NCBI RefSeq assembly: GCF_000378425.1 | Contig: NZ_KB899808.1 | Coordinates: forward strand, 62,001 to 126,000 | Source: Cohnella laeviribosi DSM 21336 | GTDB lineage: Bacteria; Bacillota; Bacilli; Paenibacillales; Paenibacillaceae | DNA length: 64,000 bases | Direction of reading: 5' to 3' | Translations under genes and position numbers: made by a program | Notes under the pieces: model-generated | Told to the model about the DNA's origin: nothing | What the model saw: the letters and a program-made list of their open reading frames with translations, nothing else | Databases searched by the model: none | Part shown: positions 1 through 9,061 of the stretch, piece by piece | Layout: each line of letters starts with the position of its first letter | Position numbering within the stretch: position 1 is the stretch's first letter

Positions 1-310
1 CCCATCCGGCCGCTCCGGGCAGCCGGAACAGCTTGCGGGCGATCGGCTCGCCGAGAACGGCGATCCCGTGCAACAGGCCGGATGCCGCCAGCAATTCGGT
101 CAGGATAAGCGGGGGCAGCAGTCCGGGAAACACGGTTTGCCACCAAACTTCAAACCCGCCGAGCGAAGCGCGGAACGCTTCGCCGGGCGAGCGTACGATG
201 CTGACGACCAGCAGCAGCGCGCATGCGCCGAGCAGAACGGATACGAGAACGGAATTTTGGTTTTTGGCATTCGTCGGGCCGCTTGCCGGGCCCGATTCTT
301 TCCCGCTCAT
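1..310 (-). CDS. ylbJ: Sporulation integral membrane protein YlbJ, N-terminal part (cut by window edge)
   Basis: The reading frame opens at an ATG at 310 behind a clear GGGGAGGTGG ribosome binding site and runs off the left edge, so only about 103 residues are visible. The translation starts MSGKESGPASGPTNAK, followed by a hydrophobic segment (VLVSVLLGACALLLVVSIV, about residues 21-39) and then FEVWWQTVFPGLLPPLILTELL. That WW..VFP.LLP block is typical of YlbJ, a nucleoside-transporter-gate-like membrane protein needed for spore formation in Bacillus. It lies downstream of tmcAL on the same strand, as ylbJ lies near ylbM in B. subtilis. Family assignment is from remembered motifs. Confidence 0.85.
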   Translation of the reverse strand, partial: MSGKESGPASGPTNAKNQNSVLVSVLLGACALLLVVSIVRSPGEAFRASLGGFEVWWQTVFPGLLPPLILTELLAASGLLHGIAVLGEPIARKLFRLPGAAGW

Positions 311-560
311 GACGCCACCTCCCCGGAAACCGCAACTCCCCGCCGGCGGCCGCATGCGACGAGCGGAATCGCACGGTTGCGCGCCAAGCCGCTTGGGCGA
401 GGACAAGCGGTTTACATTACAATGTACGCGGCAGCCCGGGACGGTAGACCAGCATGCGGGAGGGTGTGCAACGAAGCGGGTTCAAGATCGAAGGGGAGGG
501 GAACGCGGGGCGGAAAGGGGATGCGATGACCGGAGAGGGCGTTCCTGCTTCTCCATGGCG

Positions 561-596
561 GGGCCGGTTAACCGGAAGCGGAGCCGGAACCGGCCC
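561..596 (-). other. GC-rich hairpin downstream of tmcAL
   Basis: A perfect 9-bp inverted repeat (GGGCCGGTT at 561-569 and AACCGGCCC at 588-596) lies about 30 bases past the tmcAL stop. The loop contains a further CCGGTT/AACCGG palindrome. No T-run follows on the minus strand, so it is not a classical intrinsic terminator; it may stabilise the mRNA end or separate tmcAL from ylbJ. I see no gene in the rest of the 318-base gap (311-628). Confidence 0.5.
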
Positions 597-628
597 TTAG
601 CGGCCGCGGGATGCAGGATGCGGCGGTT

Positions 629-1864
629 CTAAACGCGAACGGGAGGCCGCGTGTAGTCGCGCCAGGCGTCGGCGGGAGCGGGAGCATCGAAGGCGAGCGA
701 GTACAGGGCGGTCGCCTCGGCATCCAGGCGCAGATAGGGCCAGTCGCCTTCGGCGGCGCTTTGGATGACCGGCACGGCCGCCGTCTTCTTCATCCGGCGC
801 AAGAGCTCGCGGCCCTTCTCGCCGAATCCGAGGACCCGGATGTATTCGATGCCGGAGGCCAGCCGCTCCGGCGCCAGCTCGTCCTTGCGGTGGCCGAGCA
901 GGATGCGCAGCAGCATCCGCTGCAGCTTCGTGCGCGTGTACCGCTTCGTCTTGAGCGCCGCCAGCAGCGCTTCGACGCTGTATTCCGGCAGCGTCCTCAG
1001 GCTTTGCCGGATGCGGAATTCCAGTCCCTCCGTCACCTCGGCGAACGCGGCCAGATCCGCTTCTCGCGATTGCAGCAGACGATGCAGCAGCGGGCGCGCG
1101 AACGATTCCCAGGTAACGGGGGCTCTGCCCGCCGCCGCCTCCCTGGCCAAAATCTCCAGCGTGCTTGCGGGTACGTACGGCGCAAGCGCCGCAACCTCGG
1201 CCCGTTCCGACAGCAGTTTGCGCAGGGCGGTGGCGCTGGCGATCCGGCGGTCGGTAATCGTCGTCTGATTGTAGCCGGATTTTTCGCGGCGGATCGAAAA
1301 AGGCTCGATCGAACTGCCGAGACGCAGCAGCGCGAGCAGGTAGTGCAGGCCGAGCGTATGGTTCGGCTGGTCCAGCCGAAACCCGGCATCGACGGCCAGT
1401 CCCGCGTCGCTCAGGTACGAACGGACCGCCTCGCTGTAGGCGGACGGATAGGGCAATCCCGCTTTCAGCAGCCCGCTCAGGCGGCCGCTCAACGCTTGCG
1501 GCTCCTCCGCCAGCAGCCGGGCGATCCGCAACAGCGGCGCGAGCTCGCCGCTCTCGCTGCCGAAGCACAAGGCGTCCACTACGCCGGTCGCCTCCAGAAC
1601 GGCGACGGCGCCGTAAGCGAACCACTGCGCCGGCTGGGCGCTGTACGCGACAGGCAGCTCCAGCACGAGATCGCAGCCGGCGCGGAGCGCCATTTCGGTC
1701 CGCGCCCATTTGTCGGCGAGCGCAGGCTCGCCGCGCTGCAGAAAATGTCCGCTCATGACGGCGACGACCGCGTCCGCGCCCGTTATTTTTCGCGATTGTT
1801 GTATATGATAGAGATGACCGTTATGCAACGGATTATATTCGACGACGATGCCGACCGTCCTCAC
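629..1864 (-). CDS. tmcAL: tRNA(Met) cytidine acetate ligase TmcAL (YlbM)
   Basis: This 411-residue protein begins MRTVGIVVEYNPLHNGHLYH. The HNGH at residues 14-17 is the HxGH signature of the nucleotidyltransferase (cytidylyltransferase-like) fold. The family makes N4-acetylcytidine at the wobble base C34 of elongator tRNA-Met from acetate and ATP. The length matches B. subtilis YlbM (about 415 residues). The gene runs divergently from yceD across a 154-base gap and towards ylbJ, the usual ylb neighbourhood. The reverse reading frames opposite it are shadows. Confidence 0.93.
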   Translation of the reverse strand: MRTVGIVVEYNPLHNGHLYHIQQSRKITGADAVVAVMSGHFLQRGEPALADKWARTEMALRAGCDLVLELPVAYSAQPAQWFAYGAVAVLEATGVVDALCFGSESGELAPLLRIARLLAEEPQALSGRLSGLLKAGLPYPSAYSEAVRSYLSDAGLAVDAGFRLDQPNHTLGLHYLLALLRLGSSIEPFSIRREKSGYNQTTITDRRIASATALRKLLSERAEVAALAPYVPASTLEILAREAAAGRAPVTWESFARPLLHRLLQSREADLAAFAEVTEGLEFRIRQSLRTLPEYSVEALLAALKTKRYTRTKLQRMLLRILLGHRKDELAPERLASGIEYIRVLGFGEKGRELLRRMKKTAAVPVIQSAAEGDWPYLRLDAEATALYSLAFDAPAPADAWRDYTRPPVRV

Positions 1865-1960
1865 GAATTGCGCTCCTTTCGCCGGTTAAAACAGGTTGTT
1901 CGGGAATTTTCGGCCCGTTTTTCTCCATCATATCACGACGGGGCGCACAGGCACTAAATG

Positions 1961-1990
1961 TTGACAAAACCTTTACGGCACCGATATAAT
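1961..1990 (+). promoter_or_regulatory. SigA-type promoter of yceD-rpmF
   Basis: TTGACA at 1961-1966 and TATAAT at 1985-1990 are both perfect consensus hexamers with an 18-base spacer. They lie about 28 bases before the yceD start codon. One of the strongest promoters in the window, fitting a ribosomal protein operon. Confidence 0.9.
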
Positions 1991-2018
1991 AAATTTTGTT
2001 TGTTTGGAGTGATGGTGA

Positions 2019-2543
2019 ATGTTGCTGAACGTGCAAGAACTCGCGGCCCGCGGGGAGACTGTGAGGCTGAGCGAGTCCTTCGATGCGACAGAAGCGGTCA
2101 AAGAGGTGCGCGACGTCAAGCCGCTGGGGCCCCTCTCTGCGGAGCTTGTCGCCGAATACGCCGACGGTGTGATCGACGTATCGGGCCATCTCGCCTGCAA
2201 GCTGCAGCTCGCTTGTTCTCGTTGCCTCGAACCGATCGAATACGACTGTCAGGTTTCGTTTCAGGAAACATTCAAGATCGTTCCAAAAGAAGTGGCCGAA
2301 CGCGGAGAGCAGGACGACGAAGATTTCGTGCCTATTCACGGCGAACGCTTGGACCTTCGTCCGTATGTGGAGGAAGAACTGCTCCTGCATTTACCGTACG
2401 CCCTGCTGTGCCGCGAGGACTGCAAGGGATTGTGTCCGGAATGCGGGCAGAATTTGAACCGCGGCGAATGCGGGTGCAACAGGGAGAAAATCGATCCCCG
2501 GCTTATGGCGCTGAAGGATTGGTACGATGCCCGGCCGAACTGA
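2019..2543 (+). CDS. yceD: YceD/DUF177 family protein (YlbN), rpmF operon partner
   Basis: A 174-residue DUF177 protein starting at an ATG behind GGAGTGATGGTGA. Cysteine pairs are visible at CSRC in the middle and in a C-terminal cluster CREDC...CPECG...CGC, consistent with metal binding. YceD homologues sit next to rpmF almost everywhere and have been linked to 23S rRNA accumulation, but no enzymatic activity is established. The same arrangement here (68 bases before rpmF, sharing its promoter) supports the call. Confidence 0.9.
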   Translation: MLLNVQELAARGETVRLSESFDATEAVKEVRDVKPLGPLSAELVAEYADGVIDVSGHLACKLQLACSRCLEPIEYDCQVSFQETFKIVPKEVAERGEQDDEDFVPIHGERLDLRPYVEEELLLHLPYALLCREDCKGLCPECGQNLNRGECGCNREKIDPRLMALKDWYDARPN

Positions 2544-2611
2544 CTTTTTGACATGAAGATGAACGCCGACATAGGCAGTTGCGCGCTCGACTCGGATAAG
2601 GAGGTGGGAAC

Positions 2612-2785
2612 ATGGCAGTCCCTTTTGGTAAAACATCGAAATCCCGCAAGAACAAGCGTCGTACGCACTTCAAGCTGGTTGTCCCGGGCATGGTAAGATG
2701 CGAACAATGCGGCGAGCTGAAGCTTTCGCACCGCGTCTGCAAGGTGTGCGGCACGTACAAAGCTCGCGAAGTCATCAAGCAATAA
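2612..2785 (+). CDS. rpmF: 50S ribosomal protein L32
   Basis: A 57-residue basic protein starting [19 protein letters not shown], the hallmark of bacterial L32. CEQC and CKVC give the four-cysteine zinc ribbon seen in zinc-binding (C+) forms, so this copy should bind zinc. The start codon follows GGAGGTGGGAAC. It is followed at once by an intrinsic terminator and the fapR promoter, the standard Firmicute order rpmF-fapR. Confidence 0.97.
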   Translation: MAVPFGKTSKSRKNKRRTHFKLVVPGMVRCEQCGELKLSHRVCKVCGTYKAREVIKQ

Positions 2786-2792
2786 TCGAAGT

Positions 2793-2831
2793 AACGCGCT
2801 CAGGGGTCATTGCTTCCCGGCGCGTTTTTCT
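2793..2831 (+). terminator. Intrinsic terminator after rpmF
   Basis: AACGCGC (2793-2799) pairs with GCGCGTT (2820-2826), and a T-rich tail TTTTTCTTT follows. The loop is long (20 bases). The -35 element of the fapR promoter lies inside this terminator. Confidence 0.7.
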
Positions 2832-2838
2832 TTATACT
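2810..2838 (+). promoter_or_regulatory. Promoter of the fapR lipid operon
   Basis: TTGCTT (2810-2815) and TATACT (2833-2838) are separated by 17 bases. The predicted start point near 2845 falls inside the FapR operator. The promoter overlaps the rpmF terminator, so the two units are packed back to back. Confidence 0.75.
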
Positions 2839-2842
2839 CTGC

Positions 2843-2861
2843 TTAGTACCAGGTATCAGTA
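2843..2861 (+). promoter_or_regulatory. FapR operator
   Basis: TTAGTACCAGGTATCAGTA closely matches the known FapR box (inverted TTAGTACC-type half-sites). It sits just downstream of the -10 box, over the predicted transcription start, as in B. subtilis. FapR bound here would block initiation until malonyl-CoA or malonyl-ACP releases it, so the operon controls its own lipid supply. Confidence 0.9.
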
Positions 2862-2885
2862 TGAACTTATAAGGCGGTGGCGGTC

Positions 2886-3491
2886 ATGGAACGACTTCCG
2901 AAACGTCAGCGCCAACAGCAGCTCAGCCGACTGCTGGAGGAGAATCCGTTCCTTACCGACCGGGAGCTGACCCGACTGCTCAAAGTGAGCATTCAGACGA
3001 TCCGGCTAGACCGGATGGAATTGAACATTCCCGAACTTCGGGAAAGGCTGAAAATGATGGCGGAACGATCCTACGACCCGGTTCGTTCGCTGCCACTGCA
3101 TGAAGTGATCGGCGACATCGTGGATTTGCAGCTCGACAAGAGCGGCATCTCCATCTTTGAAATCCGGGAGGAGCATGTGTTCTCCCGCAGCGGCATCGCC
3201 CGGGGACATCATGTTTTCGCGCAGGCCAATTCGCTGGCGGTGGCCGTGATCAACGATGAAATCGCTTTGACCGCTTCGGCGGACATCCGCTTCATCCGGC
3301 CGGTGCGGCTCGGAGAAAAATGCATTGCCAAAGCCTATGTGCGTTCGAGCGGCAATTCGAAAGGCAAAGGCAAGGTGGAAGTATTCACGTACGTAGGTGA
3401 AGAAATGGTATTCCAGGGGAATTTTGTTATCTATCGTTCTGCGGGTGCGCCGGAACGCGAAGGAGGAGGCGCTCATGAGGATCGCCGTTGA
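2886..3491 (+). CDS. fapR: Fatty acid biosynthesis transcriptional repressor FapR
   Basis: A 201-residue protein: a DeoR-like helix-turn-helix at about residues 8-48 (LTDRELTRLLKVSIQTIRLD), then a linker helix and a hot-dog domain with GHHVFAQANSLAVAVI, the malonyl-CoA pocket region. I chose the ATG at 2886, about 10 bases after AAGG(C)GG; an in-frame GTG at 2877 would overlap the ribosome binding site. The C-terminus is slightly longer than in B. subtilis (188 residues) and ends in a charged tail. Its last 17 bases overlap plsX. Autoregulation is expected from the operator just upstream. Confidence 0.95.
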   Translation: MERLPKRQRQQQLSRLLEENPFLTDRELTRLLKVSIQTIRLDRMELNIPELRERLKMMAERSYDPVRSLPLHEVIGDIVDLQLDKSGISIFEIREEHVFSRSGIARGHHVFAQANSLAVAVINDEIALTASADIRFIRPVRLGEKCIAKAYVRSSGNSKGKGKVEVFTYVGEEMVFQGNFVIYRSAGAPEREGGGAHEDRR

Positions 3492-4464
3492 CGCGATGGG
3501 CGGCGACCACTCGCCTCATGCCCAAGTGGAAGGGGCGCTGGCCGCAGCGGCCGAATGGCCGGATACGGAACTGATTCTCGTCGGAAGGGCCGATGCGATC
3601 GAGCCGCTGCTTGCCGGACGCAAGCCGGCCAACGTTTCCGTCGCCCCGGCGACCGAGGTGATCGGCGGAGAAGACGAGCCCGTGCGCGCGGTTCGCCGCA
3701 AGCCTGACTCCTCGATGGTCGTAGCCGGCAAAATGCTCAAGGAAGGCGCCGCGGACGCGATGATCTCTTCCGGCAACACCGGCGCGCTGATGGCGGTCGG
3801 ACTGCTCGTGCTCGGCCGGATGAACGGCATCGAGCGTCCGGGACTTGCGCCCATGCTGCCGACGGTGGACAAGACGGGCGTGCTCGCGCTCGATTTGGGC
3901 GCCAATATGGATGCGAAGCCGGAGCACTTGCTGCAGTACGCGCTGATGGGAAGCCTGTACCGGCAGAAGGTGCACGGCATGCCGAAACCTCGGGTCGGGC
4001 TGCTCAATGTCGGCACCGAGCCGGGCAAGGGCAACGAATTAACCAAAGCGGCCTTCGAGCTGCTTAGCGCTGCGCCGATCCATTTTATCGGCAACGTCGA
4101 ATCGCGCGACGTGCTGGCGCGCAACTGCGACGTGCTCGTTTGCGACGGCTTTTCGGGCAATATTTTGCTCAAAGCGATGGAAGGCGTCGGCGAGACGGTG
4201 TTCGAGGTGCTCAAGCAGGAGCTGTCCTCGTCGATCAAGTCGAAGCTGGCCGCTTGGATGCTGATGCCGAATTTCCGCAAAATGAAAAAGATGATGGATT
4301 ACAAAGAACACAACGGAGCGCCGTTGCTCGGCGTAAACGGCCTGATCGTCAAAAGCCACGGTTCCTCCGACGCCGTGGCGATGAAGCATGCGATCCGCCA
4401 AACCCGCACGGCCATTCGCAACGGACTTATTCCTGCATTGGCGGGAGAATTCGGCAGAAAGTGA
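3475..4464 (+). CDS. plsX: Phosphate acyltransferase PlsX
   Basis: A 329-residue protein starting MRIAVDAMGGDHSPHAQVEGAL, the conserved PlsX N-terminus. PlsX turns acyl-ACP into acyl-phosphate for PlsY, the first step of membrane phospholipid synthesis in Gram-positives. SSGNTGALMAVGLLVLGRM and the DGFSGNILLKAMEG motif are family hallmarks. The start follows AGGAGGAGGC and overlaps the end of fapR, which implies translational coupling in the FapR operon. Confidence 0.97.
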   Translation: MRIAVDAMGGDHSPHAQVEGALAAAAEWPDTELILVGRADAIEPLLAGRKPANVSVAPATEVIGGEDEPVRAVRRKPDSSMVVAGKMLKEGAADAMISSGNTGALMAVGLLVLGRMNGIERPGLAPMLPTVDKTGVLALDLGANMDAKPEHLLQYALMGSLYRQKVHGMPKPRVGLLNVGTEPGKGNELTKAAFELLSAAPIHFIGNVESRDVLARNCDVLVCDGFSGNILLKAMEGVGETVFEVLKQELSSSIKSKLAAWMLMPNFRKMKKMMDYKEHNGAPLLGVNGLIVKSHGSSDAVAMKHAIRQTRTAIRNGLIPALAGEFGRK

Positions 4465-4475
4465 GAGATTACAAA

Positions 4476-5462
4476 ATGAATGGATTTCCCGTTGGCATTC
4501 TGGGCACCGGCATGTACGCCCCGGAACGCCGTCTGACGAATCAAGAGCTCGAGACCATGGTCGAGACGAGCGACGAATGGATCGTAAGCCGCACGGGCAT
4601 TCGCGAGCGCCGGATCGCCGCCCCGGAGCAGGCGACGTCCGATCTCGCGTACGAAGCTTCGCTTAAGGCGCTGGCCGCCGCGGGCATTTCCGCCGATCAG
4701 CTCGATCTGATCATCGTGGCGACCATTACGCCGGACATGTTTTTTCCGTCCACGGCGTGCATCCTGCAGGAAAAGCTGGGCGCGAAAAAAGCGGCCGCTT
4801 TCGACCTGTCCGCCGCCTGCTCGGGATTTATTTACGGCCTGGCCAACGCGGCCGGTTTCATCGCGACCGGGGCTTACCAATATGCGCTGGTGGTCGGAGC
4901 GGATTGCCTGTCGCGGATTACGGATTATACCGACCGCAACACGTGCATCCTGTTCGGCGACGGCGCGGGAGCGGCCGTGCTGGGCCGGGTTCCGGAAGGC
5001 CGGGGCTTCCGGTCGTTCGAGCTGGGCGCCGACGGCAGCGGCGGCGAGCTGCTCAACATCCGCGGCGGCGGCTCGCGCCTGCCGGCGTCCGAGAAGACGA
5101 TCGCGGAACGGAATCATTATATCTATATGAACGGCCGCGAAGTGTTCAAGTTCGCGGTGCGCGTAATGGGCAACGCGGCGGAAGAGGCGCTGCGGAAGGC
5201 GGGCCTGGGCAAGGAAGACATCGATCTGCTCGTCCCGCACCAGGCGAATATCCGCATCATCCAGTCCGCGCTCGAACGCCTGAATTTGCCGGAGGACAAA
5301 TGCCTGATCAACGTCGACCGCTACGGCAACATGTCGGCGGCCTCGATCCCGGTGGCCCTGGCCGAAGCGGTGGAGGAAGGCCGCGTCCGCGAAGGCGACC
5401 GCCTCGTGCTGGTCGGCTTCGGAGGCGGGCTTACGTGGGGCGCATCGGTGCTCGTCTGGTAA
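4476..5462 (+). CDS. fabH: Beta-ketoacyl-ACP synthase III FabH
   Basis: A 328-residue KAS III that starts fatty acid chains by condensing an acyl-CoA primer with malonyl-ACP. The catalytic Cys115 lies in AACSGF, the His in VPHQANIRI and the Asn in YGNMSAAS, giving the full Cys-His-Asn triad. The start is 11 bases after plsX with only a weak ribosome binding site (GAGAG), so it may rely on coupling to plsX. In B. subtilis fabH is elsewhere; inside the plsX-fabD run is the arrangement of many Paenibacillaceae and Clostridia. Confidence 0.96.
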   Translation: MNGFPVGILGTGMYAPERRLTNQELETMVETSDEWIVSRTGIRERRIAAPEQATSDLAYEASLKALAAAGISADQLDLIIVATITPDMFFPSTACILQEKLGAKKAAAFDLSAACSGFIYGLANAAGFIATGAYQYALVVGADCLSRITDYTDRNTCILFGDGAGAAVLGRVPEGRGFRSFELGADGSGGELLNIRGGGSRLPASEKTIAERNHYIYMNGREVFKFAVRVMGNAAEEALRKAGLGKEDIDLLVPHQANIRIIQSALERLNLPEDKCLINVDRYGNMSAASIPVALAEAVEEGRVREGDRLVLVGFGGGLTWGASVLVW

Positions 5463-5511
5463 GCTTCATTCCCGGCAATAGACCCGGCATCTAACAGGAG
5501 GAATCGTCACG

Positions 5512-6441
5512 ATGGGCAAAATTGCGTTTGTATTTCCCGGCCAAGGGGCGCAGGCCGTAGGCATGGGGCGGGACGCGTACGAGCGGTTCGAAGCGTCGCG
5601 CGCCGTTTTTGACCGCGCGGATGAAGTGCTGGGCTTTTCGGTGTCCAAGCTTGCGTTCGAGGGGCCGGAAGAGGAGCTGAAATTGACGGCCAACACGCAG
5701 CCGGCGCTTTTGACAACCAGCGTCGCGCTGCTGGAGGCGTTCAAGGCGCGCGGCGTCAAGCCCGACTATGTCGCCGGGCACAGCCTCGGCGAATACAGCG
5801 CGCTGGTCGCGGCCGGGGTGTTGTCTTTCGACGACGCGGTTCGGCTCGTGCGGGCGCGCGGGCTGTTCATGGAGCAGGCCGTGCCCGGCGGACAAGGCGC
5901 GATGGCCGCGACGCTGGGGGCGGACCGCGACGCTCTGGATGCGCTCTGCCGCGACATCTCGGCTACGGTCGGACGCGTCGAGCTTGCCAACGTGAACTGC
6001 CCCGGGCAGATCGTCGTATCCGGAACGGCCGCCGGCGTGGCGGCCGTCGCGGAGCGGGGCAAAGAGGCCGGCGCGAAGCGGGTCGTGCCGCTCGAAGTGA
6101 GCGGGCCGTTCCACTCGTCGCTCATGCAGCCCGCCGCCGACAAGCTGGAGAAGGAACTGGCGGCCGCCGAATTCCGCGACGCCGCCGTGCCGGTTATCGC
6201 GAACGTAACGGCGCGTCCCGTCGCGTCGGGCGAAGAGTTTCGCCGCCTGCTCGTCCGGCAGGTCGTTTCGCCCGTCTTGTGGGAAGACAGCGTCCGTTAC
6301 TTGATCGGCGAGGGCGTCGACACGTTTGTCGAAATCGGCTCGGGCACGGTGCTTGCGGGCCTGATCAAAAAGATCGACAAGACCGTCAAGGTCGTGTCCG
6401 TCAACAGCGCGGATGCCGTAAGCGAAGCGGAAGCAGGCTGA
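5512..6441 (+). CDS. fabD: Malonyl-CoA:ACP transacylase FabD
   Basis: A 309-residue protein starting [19 protein letters not shown]. The active-site serine is Ser91 in GHSLGEYSA, and the NVTARPV segment is typical. It loads malonyl groups from CoA onto the acyl carrier protein. It follows fabH by about 50 bases, behind AGGAGGAATC. Confidence 0.97.
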   Translation: MGKIAFVFPGQGAQAVGMGRDAYERFEASRAVFDRADEVLGFSVSKLAFEGPEEELKLTANTQPALLTTSVALLEAFKARGVKPDYVAGHSLGEYSALVAAGVLSFDDAVRLVRARGLFMEQAVPGGQGAMAATLGADRDALDALCRDISATVGRVELANVNCPGQIVVSGTAAGVAAVAERGKEAGAKRVVPLEVSGPFHSSLMQPAADKLEKELAAAEFRDAAVPVIANVTARPVASGEEFRRLLVRQVVSPVLWEDSVRYLIGEGVDTFVEIGSGTVLAGLIKKIDKTVKVVSVNSADAVSEAEAG

Positions 6442-6481
6442 TCCGAAGCTTGCGGAACACTGGAAAGGAGGCCGAAACGGC

Positions 6482-7234
6482 ATGGCGAAATGGGATTTAA
6501 CGGGAAAGGCGGCGCTGGTTACCGGCGCTTCCCGCGGCATCGGCCGCGCGATTGCCGTCGCGCTGGCGGAGGCGGGCGCGGACGTGGCCGTCAATTACTC
6601 CGGCAGCGAAGCCGCCGCCAGGGAGACGGTGCAGGCCATTGAAGCGCTCGGCCGCAAGGCGGTCATGATCAAGGCCGACGTCGGCAAAGCGGCGGAATTC
6701 GAGGATTTGGTCCAGAAGACGCTGGAAACGTTCGGGAAATTGGATATACTGGTGAATAATGCGGGGATTACCCGAGACAACCTAATCATGCGCATGAAGG
6801 AAGAAGATTTCGATGCCGTCATCGAGACGAACCTCAAGGGCGTTTTTAACGGCATCAAGGCGGTTACCCGCCCCATGATGAAGCAGCGCTCGGGACGGAT
6901 CATCAACATCTCCTCCGTCGTCGGCGTGCTCGGCAATGCCGGGCAGGCGAACTATGTGGCCGCCAAGGCGGGCGTCATCGGCCTGACCAAGTCCGCGGCA
7001 CGGGAACTGGCTTCCCGCGGCATTACCGTCAACGCGGTCGCGCCCGGCTATATCGAGACGGACATGACCGACAAGCTGCCGCAGGACGTGCGCGAAGGCA
7101 TTCTGAATCAGGTGCCGCTCGGCCGCATGGGCAAGCCGGAGGACGTCGCGCACGCGGTCGTCTATCTGGCGTCGGACGCCGCCTCGTACATGACCGGCCA
7201 GACGATCCATATCGACGGCGGCATGTACATGTAA
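6482..7234 (+). CDS. fabG: 3-oxoacyl-ACP reductase FabG
   Basis: A 250-residue short-chain dehydrogenase. [10 protein letters not shown] is the NADPH glycine motif, NNAGITRDN the conserved central segment, and S...YVAAK the catalytic Ser-Tyr-Lys. It reduces beta-ketoacyl-ACP in each elongation cycle. The start lies behind GGAAAGGAGG, 40 bases after fabD in the same operon. Confidence 0.97.
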   Translation: MAKWDLTGKAALVTGASRGIGRAIAVALAEAGADVAVNYSGSEAAARETVQAIEALGRKAVMIKADVGKAAEFEDLVQKTLETFGKLDILVNNAGITRDNLIMRMKEEDFDAVIETNLKGVFNGIKAVTRPMMKQRSGRIINISSVVGVLGNAGQANYVAAKAGVIGLTKSAARELASRGITVNAVAPGYIETDMTDKLPQDVREGILNQVPLGRMGKPEDVAHAVVYLASDAASYMTGQTIHIDGGMYM

Positions 7235-7327
7235 GGGCGCCCGTCCGGAAGGCGGGCCGCTCAACCGGTTGCGCTATGGCTTTTTGTTGACGATTCACGT
7301 ATAATACCTTAAAGGGAGGTGAACCGG

Positions 7328-7561
7328 ATGTCCGATATACAGGAACGTGTGAAACGCATCGTGGTCGAACGCCTGGGCGTAGACGAGGCGGAAGTGACCG
7401 ACGACGCATCCTTCAAAGACGATTTGGGCGCTGATTCTCTCGACGTGGTTGAACTCGTGATGGAGCTCGAGGATGAATTCGACTTGGAGATCTCCGATGA
7501 GGATGCAGAAAAGATCACAACGGTGGGAGAAGTCGTGAATTACATAAAATCTCATTCGTAA
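7328..7561 (+). CDS. acpP: Acyl carrier protein
   Basis: A 77-residue acidic protein. Ser37 in GADSLD is the phosphopantetheine attachment site. I chose the ATG at 7328, which is 6 bases after the ribosome binding site AAAGGGAGGTGA; the in-frame GTG at 7319 lies inside that site. It lies between fabG and fabF, with a strong hairpin directly after it. Confidence 0.98.
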   Translation: MSDIQERVKRIVVERLGVDEAEVTDDASFKDDLGADSLDVVELVMELEDEFDLEISDEDAEKITTVGEVVNYIKSHS

Positions 7562-7573
7562 TGATCTGCCTAA

Positions 7574-7598
7574 AAGTCCCGTTCGTGGAACGGGACTT
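7574..7598 (+). other. Perfect 11-bp hairpin between acpP and fabF
   Basis: AAGTCCCGTTC (7574-7584) and GAACGGGACTT (7588-7598) form an uninterrupted 11-bp stem with a 3-base loop, 13 bases after the acpP stop. No T-run follows, so full termination is unlikely. It may protect the 3' end of a highly expressed acpP message from exonucleases or reduce readthrough into fabF. Confidence 0.75.
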
Positions 7599-7653
7599 CT
7601 CCACATCCAAGCGTCTTTTTGGCAATTCAGGTACCTGAAGAGGTGAACTTCTT

Positions 7654-8895
7654 TTGAAACAACGTGTCGTTGTGACCGGGATGGGAGTGCTGACTTCCCT
7701 CGGCGCCGATTTAAATACGTTTTGGAACAACCTTCTGGCCGGGAAATCCGGAGTCAGCCTGATCGAGGCGTTCGATACGGCCGACTATCCGACGAAAATC
7801 GCGGCTGAAGTCAAGAATTTTAACCCGGAGGATCACGGTATCGACAAGAAAGACGCTCGGAGAATGGACCGCTTCGTGCAATTCGCGATGGCAGCCAGTC
7901 TGTACGCGATCAAGGACGCGGACTTGCGGATCGGCGAGAATGCGGAAGCCGACCGGGTCGGCGTCAGCATCGGATCCGGTATCGGCGGACTTGCGACTTG
8001 GGAAGACCAGCATACGATTCTGATGGAAAAGGGCCCGCGGCGCGTCAGCCCGTTTTTTATCCCGATGATGATCGCCAACATGGCCAGCGGCCAGGTGTCG
8101 ATCGCGACCGGCGCCAAAGGTCCGAACACGACGGCCGTAACGGCTTGCGCGACCGGCACCCATTCGATCGGCGACTCGTTCAAGATGATCCAGCGGGGGG
8201 ACGCCGACGTGATGATTTGCGGCGGAGCCGAAGCGACCATCCGTCCGATCGCGATGGCGGGCTTCTCCAACATGCGGGCGATGAGCACCCGCAACGACGA
8301 GCCGGAGAAGGCCAGCCGGCCGTTCGATGCGGAGCGCGACGGGTTCGTGATGGGCGAAGGCGCGGGGGTCCTCGTTCTCGAATCGCTCGAGCATGCGAAG
8401 CGCCGCGGCGCCCGTATATATGCGGAAGTCATCGGTTACGGAATGAGCGGCGACGCTTACCACATCACCGATCCGGACCCGGACGGCGCGGCGCGCTGCA
8501 TGGCGCGCGCGCTCAAGGATGCGGGCATCGCTCCGGAAGCGGTCGGCTATATTAACGCGCACGGCACGTCCACGCCTGTCGGAGACAAATCCGAAACGAC
8601 GGCGATCAAGACGACGTTCGGAGACCATGCCTACAAGCTTGCGGTCAGCTCCACCAAGTCGATGACCGGCCATATGCTTGGCGCGGCCGGCGGCGTCGAA
8701 GCGGTCATTCTCGGACTCGCGCTGCGGGACGGCATGCTTCCGCCGACGATCAATCTCGAACATCCGGATCCCGCGTGCGATCTCGATTACGTGCCGAATG
8801 TGGCGCGCAAAGCGGATATCGAGATCGGACTGTCCAATTCCTTCGGCTTTGGCGGTCATAATGCAACCATTATTATGCGGAAATATGAAGCCTAA
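7654..8895 (+). CDS. fabF: Beta-ketoacyl-ACP synthase II FabF
   Basis: A 413-residue KAS II that elongates acyl-ACP. The catalytic Cys165 lies in TACATGTH, with the two histidines in [11 protein letters not shown] and GHMLGAAGG. Translation starts at a TTG behind AGAGGTGA; the N-terminus [17 protein letters not shown] matches the family, so the rare start is right. It is the last gene of the FapR operon and is followed by a strong terminator. Confidence 0.97.
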   Translation: MKQRVVVTGMGVLTSLGADLNTFWNNLLAGKSGVSLIEAFDTADYPTKIAAEVKNFNPEDHGIDKKDARRMDRFVQFAMAASLYAIKDADLRIGENAEADRVGVSIGSGIGGLATWEDQHTILMEKGPRRVSPFFIPMMIANMASGQVSIATGAKGPNTTAVTACATGTHSIGDSFKMIQRGDADVMICGGAEATIRPIAMAGFSNMRAMSTRNDEPEKASRPFDAERDGFVMGEGAGVLVLESLEHAKRRGARIYAEVIGYGMSGDAYHITDPDPDGAARCMARALKDAGIAPEAVGYINAHGTSTPVGDKSETTAIKTTFGDHAYKLAVSSTKSMTGHMLGAAGGVEAVILGLALRDGMLPPTINLEHPDPACDLDYVPNVARKADIEIGLSNSFGFGGHNATIIMRKYEA

Positions 8896-8910
8896 CGGCG
8901 CGAACGTGTG

Positions 8911-8940
8911 ACGCAGGCGGCGCGAGCCGCCTGCGTTTTT
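8911..8940 (+). terminator. Intrinsic terminator of the FapR lipid operon
   Basis: ACGCAGGCGGC (8911-8921) and GCCGCCTGCGT (8926-8936) form an 11-bp stem with a GCGA tetraloop, followed by a T-run. A second GC hairpin (CGCGCCCC 9000-9007 with GGGGCGCG 9018-9025) lies in the rnc leader. Confidence 0.93.
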
Positions 8941-9061
8941 AACGGTTCGGAAAGGATCGGATTTCGTCTCTTCTTTTCCGGATCGTTCCGCAGAACGGGC
9001 GCGCCCCCCGGCAGGACGGGGCGCGGCCGTTTCATTCCATACAGTCCGGGAGGTGCCCTGA

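Noticed and set aside
7287-7305. TTGACG and TATAAT before acpP as an internal promoter
   Set aside because: The two hexamers are only 7 bases apart, and no alternative -35 box lies at 16-18 bases from the TATAAT.
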